Translations under genes and position numbers: made by a program
Origin: Photobacterium sanguinicancri
GTDB lineage: Bacteria; Pseudomonadota; Gammaproteobacteria; Enterobacterales; Vibrionaceae
Length of the DNA stretch: 64,000 nt
Direction: 5' to 3'
Assembly: GCF_024346675.1 (NCBI RefSeq)
Contig: NZ_AP024850.1
Span: 248,001-312,000, forward strand
Shown: positions 1-7,348 of the stretch, piece by piece
Position numbering within the stretch: position 1 is the first letter of the stretch
Layout: every line of letters begins with the position of its first letter
The notes under the pieces: model-generated
What the model was told of the DNA's origin: nothing
Seen by the model: the letters and a program-made list of their open reading frames with translations, nothing else
The model's database searches: none

Positions 1-329
1 CGCATGGGTTTGGTGCTAATCATTTCACGGTCAGTATTAATCAACTTGAGCAATTTACCGAAGTCGCAGAGGTGAATCATCTGCTGGAGCATAATGGCTT
101 TGCTATCAATATGTCAGGGGGGGCGGTCAAGGGGAGTCCCGAAGAGATGCTGGAGCAATCTTCCACTATGGCCGATAAAGTACCAGTGGCATTTTTAGAA
201 GGCGTAAAACAGGTCTCGGGTGGTTTCTATGAATTTGCCAAGCGTTACCCCAAAAGTGATGGAGAGCTGTATACCGGGTTTGTAGCGGCATCTGCAGATA
301 AGATATTTGAAAGTACAAATAGCGATTAA
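1..329 (+). CDS. DUF1338 family protein (2-oxoadipate dioxygenase/decarboxylase-like), C-terminal part
   Basis: The reading frame is open from the first bases of the window (codons from position 3) and stops at 327-329, so about 108 C-terminal residues are visible and the start lies outside. The segments HGFGANHFTVSIN, GGAVKGSPEEMLEQSSTMA and a closing KIFESTNSD are characteristic of the DUF1338/HglS fold. Studied members of this family are Fe(II)-dependent and convert 2-oxoadipate to D-2-hydroxyglutarate in lysine catabolism. The visible His in the HGFGANH segment may be a metal ligand; that is inferred from the family and not tested here. The internal ATG at 72 is not the start, because the family similarity extends upstream of it. 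No neighbour in the window shares its pathway. Confidence 0.75.
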   Translation, partial: HGFGANHFTVSINQLEQFTEVAEVNHLLEHNGFAINMSGGAVKGSPEEMLEQSSTMADKVPVAFLEGVKQVSGGFYEFAKRYPKSDGELYTGFVAASADKIFESTNSD

Positions 330-892
330 GGATATCCCCAGCTCCTATGGCGCTGAGGAAAGATAGCGCTTCGGAAAGATAGCGCCGAGAAAATATGGCA
401 CTGAGAAAGCATGACAATAAGAATAATCGCCGTAGAGCTGATAACAGGTAATTGTGGGATCAGTGCAAGCTGTCTAGTGGTGGGGACCACTGCACATTAC
501 TTTGGCGATGTGGCATCTGCGTCAGCGCGATATGCTGCTCAAGATAATGGCGTTGACCATTAAAACCTGTCATTTCAACAGTGCTTGGTAGTGGGGCTAT
601 CGCTGTTGGTGGTGTCGCAGTTGCGCAGTGCGGAGAAAAACGTTCGATATCCATATCGTAAATCCCATAGTACTTGCCATCTGATGGCGATTGTCAGGCG
701 AGGTTCTTAGTATCACCGGCCTGATAGTTGTTATGCATAATGTAGCACTGGTGGTGAAGTTAGCAAGAGAATAATCAGTGACAGCGCTAGCAAATGTATA
801 ACTGAGTATACGCTGAGAGTATTGGGTATTTTAGGTACAAAAAAAGCCGCAAAAGCGGCTTTTTTATTAGCTGTAATCGAGTCATCAAAAGA
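330..892. other. Intergenic stretch with no convincing gene
   Basis: About 560 bases lie between the DUF1338 stop and the end of crp. Near 350-408 there are degenerate repeats of a gcgctgag/gatagcgc type. Two short open frames overlap on opposite strands: plus 411-563 (50 codons, start ATG, mildly hydrophobic) and minus 460-654 (64 codons). Neither has a good ribosome binding site or recognisable similarity. The plus-strand coding flavour continues in another frame after 563 (about 569-659), which could mean a decayed gene. The only clear element is the terminator at 841-866. Confidence 0.5.
841..866 (-). terminator. Rho-independent terminator of crp
   Basis: An AAAAAGCCGC-AAAA-GCGGCTTTTT hairpin lies just beyond the crp stop codon. 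Read on the minus strand it has a GC-rich stem followed by a T run. It is symmetrical and could also stop plus-strand transcription. Confidence 0.85.
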
Positions 893-1525
893 TTAACGAG
901 TACCGTATACCACGATAGTTTTACCGTGTGCAGAAATTAGGTTCTGCTCTTCAAGCATTTTCAAGATACGACCAACGGTTTCACGTGAACAACCCACGAT
1001 TTGACCGATTTCTTGGCGAGTAATTTTGATTTGCATGCCGTCAGGGTGAGTCATTGCATCAGGTTGTTTTGCTAGGTTTAGTAGCGTCTGTGCAATACGG
1101 CCTGTTACGTCTAAGAACGCAAGGTCGCCCACTTTTTGGCTTGTTACTTGAAGACGAGTCGCCATCTGTGCAGATAGGCGCATCAAAATATCTGGGTTTA
1201 CTTGGATTAGTTGACGGAATTTCTTAAATGAAATCTCAGCCACTTCACAAGGTGTTTTAGCACGAACCCAAGCTGTACGCTCTTGACCTTCTTCGAAAAG
1301 ACCAAGTTCGCCGATGAAGTCACCTTGGTTTAGGTAAGAAAGAATCATCTCTTTGCCTTCTTCATCCTTGATAAGAACAGCAACAGAGCCTTTTACAATA
1401 TAGTAGAGCGTTTCCGCTTTCTCACCAGCATGAATCAAAGTGCTTTTTGATGGGTACTTATGAATGTGGCAATGTGAAAGAAACCACTCTAGTGTTGGAT
1501 CTGTTTGAGGTTTACCTGGAACCAT
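893..1525 (-). CDS. crp: cAMP receptor protein CRP (global transcription regulator)
   Basis: The 210-residue product has the same length as E. coli CRP and is nearly identical along its whole length. It binds cAMP as a dimer and then binds TGTGA-N6-TCACA sites. The N-terminal beta-roll carries the phosphate-binding cassette [15 protein letters not shown], with Glu73 and Arg83; residue 84 is Thr where E. coli has Ser. The long C-helix carries Thr128/Ser129 for the adenine contact. The C-terminal winged helix contains [19 protein letters not shown]. The start is fixed by GAGGAAG seven bases upstream of ATG. The gene is divergent from yhfA, as in E. coli, with a CRP-type site in the shared intergenic region, so autoregulation is likely. 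Confidence 0.98.
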   Translation of the reverse strand: MVPGKPQTDPTLEWFLSHCHIHKYPSKSTLIHAGEKAETLYYIVKGSVAVLIKDEEGKEMILSYLNQGDFIGELGLFEEGQERTAWVRAKTPCEVAEISFKKFRQLIQVNPDILMRLSAQMATRLQVTSQKVGDLAFLDVTGRIAQTLLNLAKQPDAMTHPDGMQIKITRQEIGQIVGCSRETVGRILKMLEEQNLISAHGKTIVVYGTR

Positions 1526-1732
1526 ATTACTAACTTCCTCTGCGTTTGTTGCCCAACAACGACATCCCTATAATTTCAGTTTGGGCTTAACAATAGAATT
1601 GTTCACTGGCTAGAATATAAAGCCAGCCGCTGGGCTGCAAGCTCACTTGAATAATTAATTGAGAGTTTAACTTTTTTCGGTGGGCATTTCTTGATATTGA
1701 TCTATCTGAAATCGTCATTTTGTACTCATAAG

Positions 1733-1748
1733 TGTGCACATGATCACA
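1733..1748. promoter_or_regulatory. CRP-binding site between crp and yhfA
   Basis: TGTGC-ACATGA-TCACA matches the TGTGA-N6-TCACA CRP consensus at nine of ten core positions. It lies 50 bases upstream of yhfA and about 208 bases upstream of the crp start, so it could act on either gene. The assignment is by motif only. Confidence 0.7.
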
Positions 1749-1797
1749 CGGTTGTTAGATTATGCAGAATTGACGCCAAAACACTAAGGAGAAAGCA

Positions 1798-2202
1798 ATG
1801 CAATCACGTGTGAAATGGGTTGAAGGAATGACATTTTTAGCCCAGTCAAATTCCGGTCACAGTGTGGTAATGGACGGTAATGGTGGTGAAAAAGCACCCA
1901 GTCCAATGGAGCTAGTGTTAATGGCTGCTGGTGGGTGTAGCTCGGTCGATGTGGTGAGTGGTCTCCAATCAGCCAATCAAAAAATCACGGGCTGCGAAGC
2001 ACAAATTTCCTCTGTTCGTCGCGAAACCGCCCCTCGCATTTTCACAACGGCGAATCTGCACTTCGTGGTAACAGGTCATGATCTTGATGATGCCTTAGTG
2101 GCGAAAATGGTTGCTGATTCACTCGAGAAATATTGCTCAGTGTGTTTGATGTTAGGCGAGGGCGTTGAGCTAACGCATTCGTATGAGGTGGTTGTTGCGT
2201 AA
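1798..2202 (+). CDS. yhfA: OsmC/Ohr-family protein YhfA
   Basis: The 134-residue product equals E. coli YhfA in length and is divergent from crp as in E. coli. OsmC/Ohr proteins are small cytoplasmic dimers that reduce organic hydroperoxides with a pair of cysteines. Here Cys47 lies in the central-helix segment AAGGCSSVDVV and Cys113/Cys116 lie in KYCSVCLMLG; Cys66 is an additional cysteine. The YhfA branch is less studied than Ohr, so peroxidase activity is inferred from the family. An AAGGAG ribosome site sits at the right spacing before ATG. The gene ends before a bidirectional terminator shared with prkB. Confidence 0.92.
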   Translation: MQSRVKWVEGMTFLAQSNSGHSVVMDGNGGEKAPSPMELVLMAAGGCSSVDVVSGLQSANQKITGCEAQISSVRRETAPRIFTTANLHFVVTGHDLDDALVAKMVADSLEKYCSVCLMLGEGVELTHSYEVVVA

Positions 2203-2235
2203 AGCCATTGTAAAATGAGCTTATCGTAGTCGCGT

Positions 2236-2264
2236 AAAACGGAGACATTACGGTCTCCGTTTTT
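2236..2264. terminator. Bidirectional terminator between yhfA and prkB
   Basis: The stem AAAACGGAGAC / GTCTCCGTTTTT has a six-base loop and T runs on both strands. It lies between two convergent genes. Confidence 0.85.
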
Positions 2265-2298
2265 GTTGGTGCTGAATGTGGGAGCCAAATTCGAGGCG

Positions 2299-3168
2299 TT
2301 AACCAATTTTTCCGGTATCAATCAGTTGTTGGATCAACGGGCGCATAATCAACTCCATTGCAAAGCTCATTTTTCCCCCGGGAACAACCAAGGTGTTATG
2401 GCGTGACATGAAAGAGCCCTGAATCATCGACAGTAAATACGGGAAATCGACATTTTTGATACCACGAAAGCGGATCACGACAAAACTCTCATCCAAGCTT
2501 GGGATCCCTTTGGCGCTGAGTGGGTTCGAGGTATCCACCGTAGGAACTCGCTGAAAGTTAATATGAGTGCGTGAAAATTGCGGCGTGATGTAATTAAGAT
2601 AATCATCCATCGAACGGACGATAGATTCCATGACGGCTTCGCGCGAATGGCCCCGATCGCGGGTATCGCGCACAATTTTTTGGATCCACTCTAAGTTGAC
2701 GATAGGCACCATGCCAATCAGTAAGTCGACATGCTGTGCAACATTGGTTTCACCATCGACAACCCCACCGTGCAAGCCTTCATAAAACAAGACGTCGGTA
2801 TTTTCGGGTAATTCTTGCCATGGGGTGAAGCTACCTGGCATTTGGTTGTAGGGGACGGCTTCGTCAAAGGTGTGGAGATAACGGCGGAATTTACCTGTGC
2901 TGTCTTCACCATATTGGCAGAAGAACTGCTCTAGTTGTGGAAAGTCATTTGCTTGTGGGCCGAAATAACTGATATGACGACCTTGTTCTTTGGCTTTACG
3001 AATTTCAACATCCATTTCAGGACGGGTAAATCGGTGGAAACTATCGCCTTCAAGCCATGCTGCGTTGATGCTCATCATATTGAACATTTTGCGGAAGGCT
3101 TCTGAAGTGGTCGAGGTGCCCGCACCGGACGACCCTGTTACTGCAATGATGGGATGTTTTGCAGACAT
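2299..3168 (-). CDS. prkB: Phosphoribulokinase-like protein PrkB
   Basis: The 289-residue product matches the length of the enterobacterial prkB product and occupies the same place next to crp-yhfA. The N-terminal P-loop GSSGAGTST (residues 12-20) is the phosphoribulokinase/uridine-kinase type, with Thr in the place of the usual Lys. Downstream segments such as FYEGLHGGVV and MDDYLNYI are typical of the family. No RuBisCO or other Calvin-cycle genes are nearby, so a role in carbon fixation is unlikely and the true substrate is unknown. The gene probably follows yheU in a minus-strand unit and ends at the terminator at 2236-2264. Confidence 0.93.
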   Translation of the reverse strand: MSAKHPIIAVTGSSGAGTSTTSEAFRKMFNMMSINAAWLEGDSFHRFTRPEMDVEIRKAKEQGRHISYFGPQANDFPQLEQFFCQYGEDSTGKFRRYLHTFDEAVPYNQMPGSFTPWQELPENTDVLFYEGLHGGVVDGETNVAQHVDLLIGMVPIVNLEWIQKIVRDTRDRGHSREAVMESIVRSMDDYLNYITPQFSRTHINFQRVPTVDTSNPLSAKGIPSLDESFVVIRFRGIKNVDFPYLLSMIQGSFMSRHNTLVVPGGKMSFAMELIMRPLIQQLIDTGKIG

Positions 3169-3247
3169 GACAAACCCTGTCGTTAAGATTAACGATGAGT
3201 TATTAACAGGATGTTGCGATTAGATCAAGCGTAAGCGTCCGCGAGTA

Positions 3248-3466
3248 TTAGAAATTGAGATCTCGACGAAGCTTAATGTCCACTGATTCATGCAACTCTG
3301 AGAACATGACAACGGCATCGCCTTTCGCCAATTGGCCGCGAACATGTTGGACTTTTTGTTCTAGCGTTTTTTCGTGTTCACCATAATCGGTGCCTTCTCG
3401 TAGCACGAAGTGCTCGATCAAGTTGTCGAGTGTTTCTGGGGCGATGTCTTGCCAAGGAATAATCAT
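3248..3466 (-). CDS. yheU: UPF0270 family protein YheU
   Basis: A 72-residue protein beginning [13 protein letters not shown] and ending LRRDLNF, matching the UPF0270/YheU family in length and in its conserved N-terminus. Its function is unknown. It is acidic and cytoplasmic with no membrane segment or signal peptide. It sits between yheT and prkB, as in E. coli. A perfect 14-bp inverted repeat lies just upstream of its start. Confidence 0.9.
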   Translation of the reverse strand: MIIPWQDIAPETLDNLIEHFVLREGTDYGEHEKTLEQKVQHVRGQLAKGDAVVMFSELHESVDIKLRRDLNF

Positions 3467-3495
3467 AACAACCGCTTACTGCTAGGGAGGGTATA

Positions 3496-3528
3496 TTAAC
3501 CACTGATAACATTATTATCAGTGGTTAA
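3496..3528. repeat. Perfect 14-bp inverted repeat between yheT and yheU
   Basis: TTAACCACTGATAA and its exact complement TTATCAGTGGTTAA are separated by five bases. There is no T run on the minus strand, so it is not a classical terminator. It could be an operator, an RNA-stability hairpin or a weak terminator. Confidence 0.6.
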
Positions 3529-3555
3529 GGATAGTAATGGCAAGAGCCGCTTTTG

Positions 3556-4572
3556 CTATTCGCGCTTATTTACGCCAGCAAAAGGTGCAAACCAAGCGGG
3601 TACTGTTGTTTCTAACCAAAATGTAGGATTACGCCATGAGCCCGTTAAAAAGCCGACATGCCCCCCGTTAGGGCTGAGGTGGTAATCGATATGGTCAGGT
3701 AATGGTTGTGAGGGGATCACATCATGCGTCATGAAAGGGTCGTCCTTCGCATGAATGACCCGCAGCGGTACTTTGACCTGATGCAAACGTTGTAAGCCGC
3801 TACAGCGCTGATAATAGTCATTGGCGTCCTGATAGCCGTGCAAAGGGGCTGTCACTAGATCATCAAACTGGCGCAGAGTGCTAATGGCTTCGATACGTGT
3901 TTGATCTAATGGTAAGGCGTCAGGCAGCAGGGCCATTTTCTTGCTGATGTTCTTTTTCATCGAGCTGAGCAAGTATTGCTTATAAACCTTAGAGAATCCC
4001 TGCTCGATACGTTCTGAACACGCGCTTAAATTTAGCGGGGGAGAAATGACTTGGGCGGCACACAATTCACTGTCATCGCCATGCTCAGCAAGGTAATTGA
4101 CCAGCATATTGCCCCCTAACGATACTCCGACTGCAAATAACGGCGAGTCAGGAAACTGCTGGCGGATCCATTGAATGAAAAAACGCGCATCGCTGATTTC
4201 ACCTGAATGATAACTGCGGGCTTGGCGATTCATCTCGCCGCTACAGCCACGGAAATGCATCATTACTCCAAGCCAGCCTTGCTGCATAGCGGCATGTAAT
4301 AGTCCATTGGCATAGGGGCTATTGAAACTTCCTTCTAAACCATGAAACAGGATCATAATCGGCAATGGTGTCTGCTTGGTTTTCGTTTCACTCTTTCTTT
4401 GATGATTGCTGGGAACATCGGTCCATGCAATATCGAGAAAGTCACCATCAGGTGTTTCGATCCTCTGAGTATGTGGCGTAAACAACGGCTTGCGACGAAT
4501 AAATCGAGGCAATAAGGTTTGTAAATGTGGATTACCTAACCCGACTGCCGGTGTAAATGCTGCGGTCATCAT
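3556..4572 (-). CDS. yheT: YheT-family alpha/beta hydrolase
   Basis: A 338-residue protein of the YheT/ABHD1-3 branch of alpha/beta hydrolases. The oxyanion region reads LFHGLEGSFNSPYA, the nucleophile elbow is GVSLGGN (Ser151 from the chosen start), the acid is probably in HAKDDPFM, and the histidine is in GGHVGF. The physiological substrate is unknown; family members act on esters. The longer frame upstream to 4623 overlaps the MocR-type gene and lacks a ribosome site, whereas AAGGAC lies just ahead of the paired ATGATG, so the start is placed at 4572 (4569 is possible). It is only seven bases downstream of the MocR-like gene and may be co-transcribed with it. Confidence 0.9.
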   Translation of the reverse strand: MMTAAFTPAVGLGNPHLQTLLPRFIRRKPLFTPHTQRIETPDGDFLDIAWTDVPSNHQRKSETKTKQTPLPIMILFHGLEGSFNSPYANGLLHAAMQQGWLGVMMHFRGCSGEMNRQARSYHSGEISDARFFIQWIRQQFPDSPLFAVGVSLGGNMLVNYLAEHGDDSELCAAQVISPPLNLSACSERIEQGFSKVYKQYLLSSMKKNISKKMALLPDALPLDQTRIEAISTLRQFDDLVTAPLHGYQDANDYYQRCSGLQRLHQVKVPLRVIHAKDDPFMTHDVIPSQPLPDHIDYHLSPNGGHVGFLTGSWRNPTFWLETTVPAWFAPFAGVNKRE

Positions 4573-4579
4573 GGTGTCC

Positions 4580-5983
4580 TTATAGTGGAAAGTCTGAAAT
4601 GGGATCCGTACGCAGTAAATCACTCAGGATCTGTAATCCTTGTTCTAATTGTTGGTGATTGACTGGCGCACTGATAGCGAGCCGTACCGCGGGGGGCGTG
4701 GTGCAACCCGGTGGGGTAAATAGCTCTGCAGATTTCACCGTCACCTTGGCATCTTCGGCCGCTGAAACAAAATCACTTAATCGCCAGTGTTCTGGCAGCG
4801 TCAACCAGACATGGAAGCTGGCATTATCATGAGCGATAGTAAATTCCGCCAAGTAATGCGTCACTAGCCGCTGTCGCGCTGCAATATCATGTCTTATCTG
4901 TTGCAAGATACGATCCGCATCGCCTTGCTGGATCAATTTACACGCTAATGCACTCAGCAGTGGGCTGATCATTAAGCTGTGATTATGCAGTGCGGTATTT
5001 AGCCGTTTTTGATGGCGAGTAGGGACTTGGATATAGCCTAAGCGTAGCCCAGGCGCGAGACACTTCGATAGCCCACCGATGTGGATCACCTGCTCACTAT
5101 TGAGATTCACTAGCGGGCTAGGACGGCGAGTGGGCATTAAGCCGTTGACGTCATCTTCAATGATCAACACTTGATGCTGCTGGCATACCGCCAAAATATC
5201 ACGGCGGCGCTGTTCGCTCATCGTTACTGTCGTTGGGTTTTGCATGGTGGGAGTACAGTAAATCAAACGTGGCTGATATAGCTGGCACGCTTTCTCTAAA
5301 CTGGCGGGTATTAATCCCTCGCCATCCATCTCAACACTCTTCACCGTCACTTGCTGTTGCTTAGCTAAGCTCAAAAATCCCGGGTACGAGACGGATTCTA
5401 CTAAAACGGTATCACCGCCGTGACAAAAAGCAGAAAGGGCGAGCTGGGCGGCATGTTGTCCGCCAGAGGTGAAGTGCATCCGCTCTGCGTCAATCGTGAT
5501 GTCTTTTTGTTTGAGCCACTGAGCAATGATTTGGCGGTGGGCTGTTAAGCCCTGTGGGTCTTGGTACAGCATCAGTTGATTGAGTTGTTGCGGGTCGCTA
5601 CTCAAGCTTTGCATGGCTTGGGTCAACATCGCGGCACGATCAAGCTGTGGTGGGATGTTATAGCCGAAATTACAGCCATCCGCAGGCGATGCCTCTGAGT
5701 AGTTGTATACCCAGTTAGGCTTATTGGCTTGGCTGACAAAGGTGCCGGCCCCAATACGTGCTTCGACTAATCCTTGGCGTTCTGCTTCCGCGTAGGCACG
5801 GGTGACCGTACCGACCGTGACAGCGAGATGATCTGCCAATGCACGATGGGTCGGTAATTTTCCGCCGCCAGTTAATGTGCCATTGAGGATCAACTGATTG
5901 ATCTGTTGTGCTATTTGGCGATAGATGGGATCACTTTTAGGGTGATCTGTGGTGATGATAGGGGTGAATGCTTCGATTGTCAT
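4580..5983 (-). CDS. MocR-type transcriptional regulator (GntR HTH fused to PLP-dependent aminotransferase domain)
   Basis: The 467-residue product has a GntR winged helix (about residues 18-85, with LPTHRALADHLAVTVGTVTRAY) followed by a fold-type I aminotransferase-like domain. The PLP-binding lysine is Lys307 in GGLSKCLAPGLRLGY, and EDDVNGLM supplies the aspartate region. Family members use PLP or an amino-compound aldimine as effector and often control a divergent transporter or vitamin B6 gene. Here the divergent neighbour is a LysE-type exporter, with a large dyad in between. It resembles E. coli YdcR in length. No evidence distinguishes activator from repressor. Confidence 0.92.
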   Translation of the reverse strand: MTIEAFTPIITTDHPKSDPIYRQIAQQINQLILNGTLTGGGKLPTHRALADHLAVTVGTVTRAYAEAERQGLVEARIGAGTFVSQANKPNWVYNYSEASPADGCNFGYNIPPQLDRAAMLTQAMQSLSSDPQQLNQLMLYQDPQGLTAHRQIIAQWLKQKDITIDAERMHFTSGGQHAAQLALSAFCHGGDTVLVESVSYPGFLSLAKQQQVTVKSVEMDGEGLIPASLEKACQLYQPRLIYCTPTMQNPTTVTMSEQRRRDILAVCQQHQVLIIEDDVNGLMPTRRPSPLVNLNSEQVIHIGGLSKCLAPGLRLGYIQVPTRHQKRLNTALHNHSLMISPLLSALACKLIQQGDADRILQQIRHDIAARQRLVTHYLAEFTIAHDNASFHVWLTLPEHWRLSDFVSAAEDAKVTVKSAELFTPPGCTTPPAVRLAISAPVNHQQLEQGLQILSDLLRTDPISDFPL

Positions 5984-6058
5984 GGTGACAATAAACCTTT
6001 TGATCCAAGAAAACAGCGCTGTTATGGTGTGATTGTGCGTATTTTAGCACGAATTAAC

Positions 6059-6103
6059 AACCCTTAGCTCCAATTGTATCGGTACAATTTAGCGCTAAGG
6101 GTT
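6059..6103. promoter_or_regulatory. Large dyad operator candidate between the MocR-type gene and the LysE gene
   Basis: The outer arms AACCCTTAGC and GCTAAGGGTT are perfectly complementary. The inner arms AATTGTA (6072-6078) and TACAATT (6083-6089) flank TCGG. The element sits 50 bases upstream of the LysE start and 76 bases upstream of the regulator start, the expected place for a MocR-type operator. The binding assignment is inference. Confidence 0.55.
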
Positions 6104-6152
6104 AGTTCTCGAATCAAATCACCATGGGTAGCAAAGAAGGGAGGAATGCGTC

Positions 6153-6770
6153 ATGTCATCAATGCTGTTTTTTGAATGGTCATTTATTTTATCACTGATC
6201 ACTTTTGCGACCACAATGACAGGCACACCGGGTCCCAATAACCTGATGGTGACGGCATCAGGCGCTAATTTTGGTTACCGCCGCACTGTGCCACATATGT
6301 TGGGGATAGGCAGTGGTTTGGTGTCGATGATTTTACTTGTGGCTGGTGGCCTTGGCGTTATCTTCACTCAATTTCCCGTTTTGCATGATGCTTTACGTTG
6401 GTTAGGCAGTGGCTACTTACTCTATTTAGCATGGAAAATTGGCTCTTCAAGCAGTGGCTTTGCTGAGACTGAACAAGAAGCCAAGCCGATGAGTTTTATG
6501 GCGGCGGCTATCTTTCAATACGTAAATCCGAAAGCATGGATGATGTCAGTGACCGCCATCAGTACATTTACTTTTACTGGGGAGCTGTATTGGTATTCCG
6601 TGGCTGCTATTGCAACTATCTTCTTTTTAGTCTGTTACCCCTGCGTATCCTTATGGGCAGGCTTTGGTATTTTTATACGACGTTGGTTGGCGCAGGCAAA
6701 AACACGTCGGATATTTAATGGATTGATGGGCGTATTAACGGCAGCTTGTGTGGTGATGATTTGGCAGTAA
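6153..6770 (+). CDS. LysE/RhtB-family amino-acid exporter
   Basis: A 205-residue inner-membrane protein of the LysE/RhtB superfamily, of normal length. The family signature GTPGPNNLMVTASGANFGYRR follows the first transmembrane segment, and about five further hydrophobic segments follow. Such proteins export amino acids or related metabolites; the substrate cannot be read from sequence. GGGAGG lies eight bases before ATG, which fixes the start. It is divergent from a MocR-type regulator that probably controls it in response to the exported compound or a PLP adduct. Confidence 0.9.
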   Translation: MSSMLFFEWSFILSLITFATTMTGTPGPNNLMVTASGANFGYRRTVPHMLGIGSGLVSMILLVAGGLGVIFTQFPVLHDALRWLGSGYLLYLAWKIGSSSSGFAETEQEAKPMSFMAAAIFQYVNPKAWMMSVTAISTFTFTGELYWYSVAAIATIFFLVCYPCVSLWAGFGIFIRRWLAQAKTRRIFNGLMGVLTAACVVMIWQ

Positions 6771-6811
6771 GTGCACTGTCGGTGGCTGGGTAGAAAGGGA
6801 TTAGAGTCGGT

Positions 6812-6840
6812 GAAAAAATAGAGGAGACATTCTCCTCTAT
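6812..6840 (-). terminator. Rho-independent terminator of the TIGR02444 gene
   Basis: The stem ATAGAGGAGA / TCTCCTCTAT has a three-base loop. On the minus strand it is followed by TTTTTT, and it lies about 30 bases past the gene's stop codon. Confidence 0.8.
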
Positions 6841-6868
6841 ATATCTGGTTCTCAAAGGGATGATTAGG

Positions 6869-7348
6869 TTAGCGAGCTTGCAGTTTTTCGACTAACGATA
6901 ACGCATCCAGTGACTGGCAGTAGCGTACTAAATTTGTCGCTAATGCTGTAGGGTGACCTTGTTCGATGAGTGTTGCGAGTGGCATGGTATTGAGCTGTGC
7001 CACTAAATCGTGTTGCTGCTGACGTTCAACCGTTAGCTCAAAATCCATCAACTGTTGATAACCTGCTTGGTCGAGTTGCGGTTTGAGCGAGCGGCGCATG
7101 GCGCGGTACTGCTGCAATAAGCCATCCGTCGGTTGTAAGCCTGCAATTAATTGGTTGCGTTGCTCACCAGTAAGCAAATATCCCTGTTCATCTAACCACA
7201 GCATAAGTAGTGCCAGGTTCACACTGCCATGATGAAAGGTTTGCAAACATAGGCATGTCGCTTCAACATCCGCTTTAAAGTAATGGGTGTAGCTGAACTG
7301 CCAAAAGTCATCGTGATTGAAAAGCTTAACTATCGGCATTGAGTTCAT
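6869..7348 (-). CDS. TIGR02444/DUF2390 family protein
   Basis: A roughly 159-residue cytoplasmic protein with the LFNHDDFWQFSYTHYF opening and the SVNLALLMLWLDEQG segment typical of the TIGR02444 family, which is common next to yheS in vibrios. No function is known. The frame is open to 7372, but it overlaps the end of yheS, and the likely starts are the ATG at 7348 or at 7339; no strong ribosome site decides between them. The start overlaps the yheS stop (7326-7328), which implies coupled translation. The gene ends at the terminator at 6812-6840. Confidence 0.8.
   Translation of the reverse strand: MNSMPIVKLFNHDDFWQFSYTHYFKADVEATCLCLQTFHHGSVNLALLMLWLDEQGYLLTGEQRNQLIAGLQPTDGLLQQYRAMRRSLKPQLDQAGYQQLMDFELTVERQQQHDLVAQLNTMPLATLIEQGHPTALATNLVRYCQSLDALSLVEKLQAR

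Noticed and set aside
72..329. Complete 85-residue ORF at the window start
   Set aside because: The frame is open upstream to the window edge and family similarity continues there, so this is the end of a larger DUF1338 gene.
2299..3168. Calvin-cycle phosphoribulokinase
   Set aside because: The gene is the enterobacterial prkB type in its standard location, and no RuBisCO or other cycle genes are present.
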